This document shows, in pieces, positions 10,356-21,436 of a stretch of 64,000 nucleotides of DNA. The DNA comes from Apiospora phragmitis (Eukaryota; Ascomycota; Sordariomycetes; Amphisphaeriales; Apiosporaceae), in assembly GCA_038363925.1 (NCBI GenBank), contig JAQQWL010000001.1, positions 1,364,001-1,428,000 on the forward strand, given 5' to 3'. The number at the start of each line of letters is the position of its first letter. Positions within the stretch are counted from its first letter, which is position 1. A program made the translations under genes and the position numbers. The notes under the pieces were generated by a model. It had not been told where the DNA came from. It ran no database searches and worked only from the letters and a program-made list of their open reading frames with translations.

Positions 10356-13209
10356 ATGGAAGATGGCGCGACGTTACCGCTGCCGAACACCCTCGAGCCG
10401 ATATCCCGTCCCAGCTCAGCCTCGACCACGGCATCTCAGGCTATAGCCCTGCTCCCCTCGATTACTGCGCTTGCAACCGGCGGGTCCGCGACGGGCTCGC
10501 CTCAGCTAAGGTGAGTTGATCTATTTGTCTCAATCTCATGTTTGCTGTAGCCCAGGGGTGCGTACATGTTCTAAGGCGACAGTAAGCTATTCGTGGGACG
10601 GGAGTGCATTGCCCCGGTTGAGAGAGTTGACAGCTCCTACCAATGGTCTACACAGCTCAGGACCTCGAAACCAATGGCGCAAAGAGCTTAATCCTGCTTC
10701 CAAGAGACGTGTGAGGTGGAAAGAACCAAAGTCCTACCAAAATCCAACCAAAATTTCTCCCGCCGCTCATGTTTAAACGACTGCATTCCAGCATACTGGG
10801 CGATCTTGAACTGATCTTTGTATGCACATCATCTAGGGCCACAAACGCACCAGCAGTCATGAACTCGGGGTCGTCACCTGGTGCCGCGGTGCCCACAGCA
10901 TCAGGGAACCTGGTAAGTTAGAATTCGATTACACTGTCAGCGCCATTTCCTCACTGGCCTCAAAATCACTGTAATATCCTGTCTCCTGCCCACGACGTCA
11001 CCATGAAGATCTGCGATAAGCCTACCTTAGATATGGCCTTCTTTGTCCAGATCACTATCGGAGTGGATTATTTTCTTCATGTCCAATTGAACGGATTGGA
11101 GCTTTATCTACTAGCTTGTGAAGAGGAGTCGCGACGGGTTTATCTGAAGCCTAAACCTGGGACAGCTTCAGAAGTCACTTTTAGGCTTGGTTACAGCCAA
11201 AGTATACCTGTTGTCCGCTGAAGAAGGCTTTTCGGACCTGTGCATAAGACAAAAAAAAAGTCGCATCCCCACCTCTTTCCTTAAGTACATAAATCAATCA
11301 ACCCTTCTTTCCACCTTATCAATCAATTATCGTTGCCAATCATTCGATGCACCCCTCTCCACTTGCAAAAAAAGCACACACCCTTGAAGGCCCAGAGTTT
11401 TTTCTTCCCTTCCCAGCCAGAAAATCTCGCTGTTATCTCTTATCATCCATCTCCTACGCTTCCTATCTATCAGATTGTTGATAACGAAGCCGCCATTCCA
11501 TTATCTTGTCCGCCGTCTCGTCCCGTATCGCTTGTCGCATTTCCCAAAAGTCACGTCAGCGAGATTCTCGACGCCTTTCTGGAGGCTGATCCGCTGCAAT
11601 GATGGCCTCACATCCCACAAACGCGTCCATGGCTAACCATGACCAACCCTCGACCCAGCCGACATGCCAGAACTGCGGCACGTCGACGACGCCCCTTTGG
11701 CGCCGCGACGAGATGGGCTCTGTTCTATGCAATGCCTGTGGCTTGTTCCTCAAGCTACACGGTCGTCCGCGACCCATTTCTCTGAAGACGGACGTCATCA
11801 AGAGTCGGAACCGCGTCAAGACAATGCGACCGGACATGCAGGTGAAGAAGAAGGTAAGTCGCGACCCTTCAAGACTACCACTCCTTGACCGCTCACATAA
11901 CGGATTCTTTCCTGACTATGTGTGCCTGGAACAGAGTCTCCCTGCTGCCGCCACGCCAATGAACCACAACGGCATGCATATGCAAACACACGACGCGACT
12001 TCAACTGCCATGGCTGCTGTGGCTCGAGCAAATCAAGGGAGGCCTAATGGACATATGGGAGACAACAACTCGCCCGTTTCGCGAACCGCTACACCCTCCA
12101 TGTACGATCCTCATTTACCTGTCTTCCAGGGCATGGACCCCAATCAGTTCCAGTCTCCGTCGCTGCCTCAGTACCCCATTCCTGGTGGTTCTCCCGGCCG
12201 GTCTGGCTCGCCTGTGAATGGCGAGCCTGAGACGCGCGAACAACTGATTGCTGCCAATGCAAGCTTGAAGACGCGCGTTAGCGAACTCGACCTGATCAAC
12301 GAGCTGTATCGTGGCCGATTGACCCAGTTGGAAGCAGACTCCCAGGCCCAGGACAACTACCGCCACGCGGCCGAGCAGGCCCAAAAGAACGAGGCCCATG
12401 AGCGAGCTATGCGCGAAGACATACAGCGCCAGCTTGAGGATAGCCATAGAAGAGAGAATATCTTGAAGCGACGCCTGGACGAAATTGAGCAAGAGCTTAA
12501 GGAAGCCAACGACAAGGTGGATGTACTGGAACATGCCGAGTCCGATCGCCCTACAAAGAAGCCTCGCCTGGAAGAAAGAATTCAGCATGATGACTTCCAT
12601 CTCCCAGAGTTCCACGATGCGGAAATGCAGAATTCAGACATCCAAAACGCAGAGATGCCGCATGCGGAAGTCCAGCATGTAGAGACCCAAAGTGCTGATC
12701 TTCAACACGCAGAGGCCCAAAGCGCAGAGGTGCAGGGCACAGAAATCCAGGAAGCGGAGATTGGGGATACGGCAATCCAAGGTGCGGAGACACAAGCTGT
12801 AGAGCCCCAGATGTCAGAGCCCCAGATGCCAGAACCCCAAATGTCAGAACCTCAGATGTCAGAGCTTCAGACTGCAGTGGCCGAGACTGTAGAGCCACAG
12901 ACTGCCGAGCCTCACATGTCGGAGGGCCAAATTTCAGAGCTCCAGACAGCAGAGTCCGGGACTGCAGAGCCCCTGACCGCGAACATCGAGGGAGCTGGCA
13001 CCGAGAGCGAGGAGGTGCAGGTTGAGGAAGCTCAGCACCGAGAGCTCAAGAGAGAGGGGAACCCCGAGCCCACTGTCGTTACCGATACCGCAGGCGCTGT
13101 GGAAGATGCGCGCGAAGCTGTTCAAGACGAGACTATGGCGGAGGCAGAAATGATTGCGGAGTCCGAAGCTATGAAGCCCGAGCCCGAGTCTGTCCCCCTA
13201 TCTTCCTGA
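10356..13209 (+). CDS. areB: AreB/Asd-4/Gzf3-type GATA transcription factor with pentapeptide array
   Basis: Nitrogen-regulatory GATA factor of the nucleus. The proposed exons are 10356-10510, 10837-10912, 11659-11853 and 11935-13209, in frame, 567 codons. The GATA zinc finger is C80-X2-C83-X17-C101-X2-C104, with [17 protein letters not shown] and the following basic stretch typical of AreB, NreB and Asd-4 ([22 protein letters not shown]). A long coiled coil (about residues 243-355), the family's leucine zipper, follows. Residues 371-490 form 24 uninterrupted five-residue units of the type [A/S/V]-E-x-Q-x, which I do not know from this family. The 5' exons are predicted by phase; an in-frame ATG at 10161 would add 65 residues. 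An ATG at 11599 inside intron 2 is open into the finger, giving a plausible shorter isoform. The 81-nt third intron is also stop-free. Confidence 0.94.
12619..12978 (+). repeat. 24 x 15-bp degenerate tandem repeat inside areB
   Basis: In-register 15-nt units encode pentapeptides such as [25 protein letters not shown] and AEPLT. Position 2 is Glu/Asp in nearly all units, and position 4 is Gln in most. No indel breaks the register over 360 bp. The closest copies are at about 12799-12873 ([25 protein letters not shown]), suggesting the most recent expansion there. Confidence 0.9.
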
Positions 13210-13855
13210 GTATCGCGATTTTCTGGTTGGTCGACTCCCCCAGACCACTTCGTCTCGTTTCACGACAGAAATCATTCCTTGATTTCTTTGACCCTCTGCG
13301 GCGGTTTCAGCGGACACTACACAACCATTGTACGAGTATGCTCGGCACGAATCTCCTTGCTCTATTATACGATTTCTTCGTCTAGACACTGTGGGTGGTT
13401 TAGATGCAAGATTAAAAAAAAGCGATACAACTAATTAACAAGTGCCGCTTCTCGGCAGCAGCGGCTGGTGGTGACAGATGGGCAGATTTACCTCTCTGGC
13501 GCAAATGGACATTGGGGCAGTGGCTTACGGTAACATGTCGTGAGGTCTCTCAGTGCTCCTAGCTAACTGAGTTAGTTCGTTCCTAAACCGGACTGCTATG
13601 CTCAGAGCGATGAATTTGGGAGTTTGAGGAGTTGCAATTGAAATGCCTGGCTTATAGCTCATGGCAGATGGTCAATAAAAGTTATTTTGATTTTTCTGAC
13701 CAACCACCCTTTCAGCCTATATATATATGAACATGTAGTAATTCATCCATCACCACTTGGCATGTAACACCGAAGACGTGTGTACTGGATAAATCCTTCA
13801 CATCATCAAGCGATGAGCCTACACTCGAATACATGTTCGCCAACAAGTCCACGGG
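13210..13855. other. Convergent 3' spacer areB/YeeE gene
   Basis: About 650 bp between two stop codons, AT-rich toward the right, with presumed 3'UTRs of both genes. No gene or notable element seen. Confidence 0.5.
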
Positions 13856-14959
13856 TCAACCAAGGACGGATGTGAGTCCTATACCGCCAGCAAACATTGC
13901 TGCCACCGTGACGAAGCTCGATATGGACATCAGCGAAATTCCACTGATCCCATGGCCCGAGGTGCAGCCACCGGCCATGCGCGACCCGATGGCAATCAGG
14001 GCGCCCCCGAGAGCCACTCTGGCCGGGCTGCTCGCATCCACGCCGCTCTGGATCATCACGGTAGGAGGGAATCTGAGCGAGACAAGATAGGAGCCGAAGG
14101 CCAAAGACGTGGCGAAAAGCATGTTCTTGTACGACGGCCGCCCCGAACGGGCGCCCCCGGCCAGCCACCAGAAGTAGTCGCCGAACTCCTCGAAGGAGGT
14201 CGAGTTCCCCAGCATCGTCTTGCGTACCAGGATGGAGAAGAGCTGTGCCAGGCCTATCAGCACGCCGCCGGCTATCGGGTGCACCGGCCCCTGCGTACGG
14301 GCGGTGACGGTCGACGACGACGACGCCGCGACCCCTATCACGGCCACGAACACGACCTCCAGCATTATCAGTGCCGTCGTCCGGCCGACGCCCAGCTGGT
14401 GGTCGACGGGGAGCTTCTGGTTGGTGGGCCGTGGCTTGTGTTGGCGCTGCAGGGCGGGTCGGAGGAACCCGGTCCAGACGATGCCGCCGACCATGGCGCC
14501 GCCGAGGGCGTAGAAACTCGTGGAGACGCCGGCCCCGTTCTGCGCGAACACGGTGCCGGCACAAGCTCCTGACAGGGCCATGCCCGCGCCCTGCAGCAGG
14601 CCGCCGACGATGTTCCCGTCGAGGCGCCCGAGCAGGCCCAGCGAGCTGAAGCTCCTCGGGGGGAAGGCGGCGTAGCCTGTGCCCTGCGTGACGGCGGTGA
14701 AGAGTCTGGTTTGATGGCACATAGACACAGGTCAGCAAGGATATTTTTCTTCTTCTCTCTCTCTCCCTCTCTCTCTCTCTGGAAGGGGGAAAAGGGGTGT
14801 GGACAATACATACGCACTACTGGCAGCAGCTGCCAGGAAGGACTCGAGCATGTGGAAGTTCGTCAAGCTCAGCTGAGAGACGATGACATATGGCTGGTGG
14901 ACGGCGGCCGCGGCCAGCGCCGCCCCAAAGGCGGTCCCGCAGGCGATGGTGTCGATCAT
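13856..14959 (-). CDS. YeeE/YedE-family (TsuA-like) sulfur-compound transporter
   Basis: Two exons, 14959-14814 and 14705-13856 (332 codons, 331 aa), joined by a phase-2 intron that contains a CT/AG-rich tract. The start MIDTIACGTAFGAAL fits the first membrane helix of the family. The protein is polytopic with two YeeE/YedE repeats. Each carries the conserved cysteine-containing motif, MALSGACAGTVFAQ in the first half and SRMAGGCTSGHGISG in the second. Bacterial TsuA/YeeE uses such cysteines to pass thiosulfate across the membrane; in fungi the substrate is unproven. The second exon is very GC-rich compared with AT-rich flanks. It diverges from the MDR oxidoreductase at 16645. A fungal thiosulfate or sulfite uptake role is inference. 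Confidence 0.9.
14754..14780. repeat. CT microsatellite in YeeE gene intron
   Basis: Nearly perfect CT run interrupted by CCC, inside the only intron of the YeeE-family gene. On the transcript it is a purine (AG) tract. Likely polymorphic in length. Confidence 0.8.
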
Positions 14960-16644
14960 GTTGTCGAGTTGTGTGTCTGAAAACGACGATGATTATTTGG
15001 CGTTCTTTTGGGAGTGGTTTGCGCGCTGTATCTGTAGCAACCACTCACAAATGTATCAATCAATACATAAATTCTCTTTGTCCACCTTGGCAAACCCTTC
15101 GCACGTAAAGGCCGGCCCCCTAGCTGCTTAACGTGCTTTCGACCTTGCCCGCTTCGCCGAAAGAGCCCTGCTTCCCGTGTTCATGAGGAATGCCCCGGGA
15201 TTTAGGGAATGCTTCATAGTGGGTAAGATAAGGGTTAAGGGTAGCCATTGAAAAAAAAAAAACCTAATTAAGTAGATTAGGATATGGTGCTATAAACGCT
15301 AACCAGAGATTTTCACGACTATTATTTTTCGGCCACGCAGCCACCATCGTCCCAATATGACCCTCATCAGGCGGGTTTCGGGTGTCACCCATCGTCTCCA
15401 GCTGGTTGGTATTAATAAGGTTGCATCCCGAAGCGTTCCCCCTGAGTGCCTTGGCTGGTACTGTATGGCACATCCTGGAACGAATCCCGATGCGGGTGGC
15501 CCACAGGGGGGGTGGGGGTAAGGCCCGCTTGGGTTCGGGGGATCCTCGACGCTCCTAGGCTCGAAGGTGGAGTCTAGGGTTCTGGTAACGGTCAGAGAAT
15601 ACTCGTGCAGAAGCCGCTTGGCCTACTGTATAGCATGTTTCTGGGAGTATGCATGTATGCATGGATGTAATGTACATCCGTACATACACGGTTATATGTA
15701 CGCCGTGCCGAGAGTGAACGGCGACCATCAATGGGGCGCGGCTCCACAAGGAAATTATCAGATATTCCACTCGGCGATCTCGGGCACTGCTTGTCCCCAA
15801 GCCCCCCGAGCAGGGACGCCCTAGGAGCCGCCACGGGCAGTATTGATCCCTCCCTGGGACAGACGCCAACGACCTGGCTTCTGGCGGAGTGCGCCATTCA
15901 TACTATATATAGGGTCCTTACCCAGTTGGTTCTTCCACCTCACACGTGCCTAAACAGCTACCATCCGTCCTTTGCGCCACTAGCCCACCATGACAACTTC
16001 CTTATCACCCCTTTTGTGTTTGTGTCATATTCTCGCCCAGCCAACGATTGCCCACTGGCTAGCGATCGGGCCGCTGCAGGAAGACGGGTAACGGTTCGTT
16101 TAGACGGATGCAGAATACCGTCATGTTAACCACGCAGCCGACCCGGAACATCCATGTCGCATCTCATATATGACATCTTAAGTTCCGGCGAATGACAGGT
16201 AGGAAGGCATGGACCGACGGGGACGGGATAGTCAAGACAAAATACATTTGATACCTTACCCACCTACGGAGTATCCCTGGCATCAACCGAGGTCTAGTAA
16301 GATCCCCAATCGCGGGGCAGCTTAACCTACAGCAGCAATGACTGCCGCGCTTCTCAATTACCCCACAGAGGGGACTAATTGGTACCACCACATTGGTAAC
16401 CTCGGGACAACTACACCCCTGGTTACAAACATCAATATCACGAAGTACCTAATCCAGAACAAATTGCAATTCCTTATACACAGTTATTGCTTGCTTCTAA
16501 CCTCCTAGGCCAGACCTAGCTTCTAGATAAAAAAATATAGCAAAATCCTGGTTTCTTCGTCTTGTCTTTCCGTCTTCTTCAGTCATTTTATTCGTTCTCC
16601 TTCCCACCGCAATTCCAGCACAGATAGCCACTAGCCCCGTCGCT
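14960..16644. promoter_or_regulatory. Divergent spacer YeeE gene/MDR oxidoreductase
   Basis: 1.7 kb with no credible ORF. It has a poly-A run near 15249-15261 and a CACACGTGCC site near 15944. Stretches 16490-16640 just upstream of the MDR start are pyrimidine-rich, as in fungal leaders. No other element recognised. Confidence 0.4.
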
Positions 16645-17853
16645 ATGTCTTCTAATACTACCGCCCCAAGTACCCCGAAGAGGGTCGGCACAGCAGCAGA
16701 CGACAAGACCCAAAACACCTACCTCACCGTCCGCAAGGTCGACGGCAAGCCCGGCAAAGTCTACTACCCGCTGCAGCTCCACACGGCCCCCATCCCGGTC
16801 CTGGGCCCGGGCGAGGTCCTGGTCGAGCTGCACGCCGCCGCCCTCAACCACCGCGACCTCTTCATCCGCCAGCACCTGTACCCGGGCATCTCGTTCGCCC
16901 ACCCGCTGCTAGCCGACGGCTGCGGCACCGTCATCGCTTGCGGCGGCAGCGATACCGAATCCGATGATGATGCCACTTCGGCGTTGCTGAATCGTCGCGT
17001 CATCCTCACCCCCACACGGGGCTGGCACAACAGCCGCGACGGGCCCGAGGACCTCAAAAAGTACACCGTCATCGGCGGCGCCCAGGGCTCCCCCGCGGGC
17101 GCCGCGCAGTGCTACATCGCCGTGCCCGCGACCGAAGTCGAGCCGCTGCCTGCGCACCTGACGGCGGCCGAGGGCGCCGCGCTGCCCCTCGTGGGCGTGA
17201 CGGCCTGGCGCGCCCTCGTGACCAAGTGCCTCGACGGCGACCCCGCCCGCGCGCCCGGCCGCAACATCCTCGTGACGGGCATCGGCGGCGGCGTCGCGCT
17301 GCAGGCCCTGCAGTTCGGCGTCGCGCTGGGCTGCCGCGTCTACGTGACCTCGGGCGATCCGACCAAGCTGCGGCGCGCCACGTCGCCGGAGCTCGGCGCC
17401 GCAGGCGGCGTCAACTACTGTGACCCGGACTGGGACGTGCAGCTGGCCCGGATGCTGCCCCGCGACCGCCCCTTCCTCGACGCCGTGGTCGACGGGGCCG
17501 GCGGTGACCTCGTGGCGCGCACGGTGCGGCTCCTGAAGCCCGGCGGCATCCTGGCGTGCTACGGCATGACGCTGGCGCCCACCATGAACTGGAGCATGGG
17601 CGCCGTCATGAAGAACGTCGAGCTGCGCGGCAGCACCATGGGTTCGCGCGCCGAGTTCGGCGCCATGGTCGCGTTCGTGCGCGCCCACAAGGTCCAGCCC
17701 GTCGTGAGCCGCACCGTCCGCAGCGGCCTCGAGGACCTGGACGCCATCGACGGCCTATACGAGGACATGCGGCAGGGGAAGCAGTTCGGCAAGCTGGTGA
17801 TTGAGATCTCGCCCGAAAGGGGCCAGGAAGCCTCCGTAGCCGCCAAGTTGTGA
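16645..17853 (+). CDS. MDR-superfamily oxidoreductase (alcohol dehydrogenase/quinone reductase-like)
   Basis: Single-exon gene of 402 aa. The N-terminal GroES-like catalytic domain (GPGEVLVELHAAALNHRDLFIRQ) is followed by a Rossmann fold with NILVTGIGGGVALQALQ and YVTSGDPTKL, then KPGGILACYG and the C-terminal GKLVIEI. This is the medium-chain dehydrogenase/reductase pattern, NADPH-dependent by family. The catalytic zinc motif GHE is replaced by ADGCG, and the structural four-cysteine lobe is absent. It is therefore probably a zinc-independent reductase, closest in kind to fungal zinc-type ADH-like proteins of unknown substrate. The first 22 residues are a polar extension. The coding sequence is extremely GC-rich in third positions, unlike the spacers on both sides. 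It diverges from the YeeE-family gene. Confidence 0.9.
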   Translation: MSSNTTAPSTPKRVGTAADDKTQNTYLTVRKVDGKPGKVYYPLQLHTAPIPVLGPGEVLVELHAAALNHRDLFIRQHLYPGISFAHPLLADGCGTVIACGGSDTESDDDATSALLNRRVILTPTRGWHNSRDGPEDLKKYTVIGGAQGSPAGAAQCYIAVPATEVEPLPAHLTAAEGAALPLVGVTAWRALVTKCLDGDPARAPGRNILVTGIGGGVALQALQFGVALGCRVYVTSGDPTKLRRATSPELGAAGGVNYCDPDWDVQLARMLPRDRPFLDAVVDGAGGDLVARTVRLLKPGGILACYGMTLAPTMNWSMGAVMKNVELRGSTMGSRAEFGAMVAFVRAHKVQPVVSRTVRSGLEDLDAIDGLYEDMRQGKQFGKLVIEISPERGQEASVAAKL

Positions 17854-18584
17854 TGGAATGTTTTCGTGAACCAATGTATTCGTTATCAGTGCAAAAGTAT
17901 ATACTTGTATATAAAGAACCCTCTTCGCGGCAAAGGCCGAAAGTCTAGTAGCTGTCATGATGGGATTAACTTAGGTAGTCTATCAGAAGTAGCCCATGGA
18001 ACAACAGTCATGCCACATTCACACGAGCGGCACGGTACCGGAAGTTTTGGGAAGCATTTCTGATCAGATTCATAGGGCAGTCGCGTCCATTCGACTGCCT
18101 GACTATAAAGGCATTCCCCGGGCAGCGTCAAGAGCTGCTTGACTCGGGTCTTGGATGATTGATAGTACATTGGGGCCATTTTGCTTTCTGTTCATTTCCC
18201 TCTCCCGGCCTTGGTTTGGGGCTCACACTCGGTCGGAGCTCCCAAGAAAAAAAAGAAGCAACAATGCTGCCGTCGCCACAGCGTAAACCTGAAAGAGTCA
18301 AAATCGACCGCCCTGGAGGTAATTCGTTGGCGAATGCAACCCGCAGCATCGCCCCATCCTGAAGAAAAACGCTTCATCTCATAACGGCCCCCCTAAATAT
18401 CTGGAGGGGGGCTCTATGTCCTAACAAGACCAACGGTCGACTAATGACTCCTCCATGAAAAAACGCCTGTCTCATTACCTCCAAAATGCGCATTGAAATT
18501 TCGCCGAACCAAATGTAGAATTCCATCGTTATTGGGTGACCTTCCATAATCAAAGATCAATCTGAAAGGGGCTTGTATGCTTGC
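17854..18584. other. Convergent 3' spacer MDR gene/PSY2
   Basis: About 730 bp with 3'UTR-like composition and no supported gene. The short frames at 18159-18384 have no recognisable content. Confidence 0.5.
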
Positions 18585-21436
18585 TCATGCCTCGTCTTCC
18601 GGCTTGCTGTTTGTCCCGGCTTTTATGGAAGATCCCAATGTGATGGCTATCTTCTTGGGACCCCCGCCACCGCCAGAATCTCGCCGCATGGTACCGTTTT
18701 TACCCTTGCGGATGAAGACGGGCGAATTTGATGAGTTGGCGCTGGTCGAGGTGCTATTCCGTCGTTTGTGTTGGATAAGCTTTCCCAGGTCATCTTCCTC
18801 GTCCTCCTCGCGGCGCCGTTTCTCGGAAAGCCGTTCAGGCGGGGCACCTTCGCCAAGTCTCGGCATCTCTTCGTCCATCTTGTCGGAGCCTAGTCTTGCT
18901 TCGTCCTCGGCGGAGAGCGCGCCAGCCTCGACATGGTCGTCACCATCCTCGTCTGATCCGTAATCGACCAGTTTTGTCCCGGGTGACATGCCATTAGCCG
19001 AAGCCGTGCGACTGCCAACCTTGGCCTGCTGATCCTCCTCGTCGTCCGAAGTGTTCCAATATTCCTCCTCGGCAGGATCCATGGTTACATACTCCATGGG
19101 ACCGCCCGTCCTGGGGTTCACATTGGGCCTCTTCCTTCTCACATCGTCCTCGGCTTCCATGAAGTAGTCTAAACTGACACTGAACCCCCGCGTTTGATCA
19201 TACTTAAGAATGATGTCGCGGAATATTTCGACGTAGACCAGTTTTTGGAGTTGGTCACGGTGGTTCTCAACCAAGTACTTCATGAGTTCCTTGATGTTTT
19301 CCTTCTTGATGTGCTCGAAGAATTCTAGGCACGCTGAGCTGAGTAGATTATCGCGAGGCATTGTCTGCACGAGAACGTCCAAAATGGGCCCAATGACCTT
19401 CTTCTCGGAAATGTGCTTAACATAGAACTCGTCTTGGAGGCTTATTAGCTGTCGTAGGAAACGAATGGCAACTAGATATACGTTAGCACTGTAGTCCAAA
19501 CTTATTACCAATCCAACCAAAGCACATACCAAGCTTGAGATACTTCTCCTTGCAGACCAGTAGCTGTCCGACTCTCTTGACGATGTCATTGTTGAGGACA
19601 AAGAACTTGCTGCGGTGATGATGTTGACGAACGAAGAAGCATAGGATTTCGAGGAGGTAGGTGAACATAGACGCTTGCTGGACCGAGAAATCCATCGTCG
19701 CGCGATCTTTCAACAGAATCAAGGACTGAAACAGTTTGACGGCTGACTGGTCGTAGAAAATATCTAAGAATTGCTCCTGCTGAGGATCGGCTGTTGGCAT
19801 CCGTGGCTGTAGCCGGACGGCGTGTTCGCCATTTGCTTTGGCATACACTTCAGGTTGAGTCGGAGGTCCCTGGTCGAGCAGCACTTTGAGGGCATCTGAG
19901 ATTTGCGACTTGACCCCGAGGTCGACTTCGATCAAGAGAAGATCGATCAGAGAGTCCGTCAACGGTGGCTGTTTCTCTTGTATTTGATGGTAAATGGTCC
20001 TCCGGATCATCTGGGGATCATGATCGATCATGGAGACTAATATATCTGTCGCTCCCACGCGCACGGCAACATCGTTATGGCGGAGACCGAAATTGATAAC
20101 CTGCAAAAGGCCATGAGAAAGGAAGTTGTTGTACAGAGTTTGTCGCGCCGGCGGCTGAAGGTTCTTAGCGATCGAGCAGCATTGCTGGATGAAGAGCACT
20201 GCCTCCTTTTTTCGTCTCGAGTCCTGTCCTTGGGTTTTGAAGATATCGAACAGTTCGCCAAGGAACGCCTGGTTCGCCTGAATGTGCTGGACGATGTCAA
20301 CCTGGTTAAAGAAGATCAATGAATTCAGCACCGAGAAGGTGTTATCATCTAGGATGCGGGCAAGCACGACGTCCTTCAGGTATAGTAATCGATAGGTCTG
20401 GTGAACCTTTCTCAGGATGGAGCCGTCTTCGATCCGCACAACCTCCTTATATCTCCCAGAGTCCTTCAGCCATTGCCGGTGGTTGGCCTTGTGGCTTGGA
20501 AAGTCGGGATCGTATTCCAGAGCGCCGACGACACCAATCACGCACTCATCAGACACAGCATGTTCTATAATGCTAGTATCGTTGAGAAGAATGACCAGTT
20601 TCATGATATTGCATAGGCGATGCAGGTCATTCAGGCTCTCGAAATCCTCGGCCTGATCCACTAGAGGAATGAGTTTCAAAATGTAGCCCTCGTTAAGGAC
20701 GAACTTCGTAAGGGCGTCGCGGCTGGCGGCCGTGGTGCTAAGGGCTCGCATCGAGTCTTCGATCACATTCAAGTTCCCTAGCGCGGCTTCGGGTAACTGA
20801 ACCGCGTTATGCATGTCCATGGCGAGATCGTCGGACAATGTGTCGTCTTCAACGGTTGCGCCAGGGTTGAGCTGTTGCTGGACTCTATGGATAAACCTCC
20901 TACAAATAGGTTAGCAATCGGCGGCTCGGCGCGGAAGGGCGCTTAGCGGGTAGCGTACCAGATCATAGTACAGCCCTCAGCCTCTTGGAAGCTGAGGGCC
21001 ATATCAACGCCATTGCTGGGTTCTGTCCAGACGATGAGAGTTTCTGCATGATGTCGTCAGCACTTGTTAGACATGATCCGGCCTTTTATTTATATCAGCG
21101 CCATACCCTGCTGTTTGTGGAAGCCGTCCTCTTTGCAAATTCTTGTCTCCAGCAACACGCGCTCGGGTTGGTCTTCAGATTCGACAATGACTCGCAGTTC
21201 TCGTTGGTTATCTTCGACCTGTGGATGCGAGCAAGTGTTAGAAATGTTTGTCCAGGTCTCTGATGACGCGCGTGGGGCGACACGCGACAGGGTGGCAGCA
21301 AAAGTCTTACAGGGTGCCATCCGGCAGTACAGAAGCCTGTGCCTCGATCGAACCAGTCGTTATTCCTTAGTTCATAGACCTTGACGCGCTTTCTGTCGGT
21401 CGACGGATGAGGCACCTGCGGCTGTGCCGCCGCCAT
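18585..21436 (-). CDS. PSY2: PP4 regulatory subunit 3 (Psy2/SMEK)
   Basis: Five exons: 21436-21311, 21218-21107, 21043-20959, 20899-19530 and 19471-18585, exactly 860 codons (859 aa). The N-terminal EVH1/PH-like domain reads KRVKVYELRNNDWFDRGTGFC through VWTEPSNGVDMALSFQE. The SMK-1 and armadillo core follows (LHRLCNIMKLVILLNDTSI, LEYDPDFPSHKANHRQW, DNTFSVLNSLIFFNQVDIVQHI), and then a conserved MEYVTMDPAEEEYW block. The acidic C-terminal tail contains KRRR and ends in a low-complexity region. The protein recruits protein phosphatase 4 to phosphorylated targets in DNA-damage checkpoint recovery and other signalling, mainly in the nucleus. An in-frame ATG at 21565 would add 43 residues; I prefer 21436 because homologs begin shortly before KRVKVYEL. 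Its promoter faces an 8-kb gene-poor region. Confidence 0.96.

Noticed and set aside
13806..14738. 310-aa Arg/Pro-rich minus-strand frame
   Set aside because: Alternate frame of the GC-rich YeeE-family gene; the frame ending at 13856 has the conserved SGACxGT and GGCTSGHG motifs.
16909..17688. 259-aa minus-strand frame rich in Arg, Gly, His and Ala
   Set aside because: Antisense of the GC-rich MDR oxidoreductase; no domain signature.
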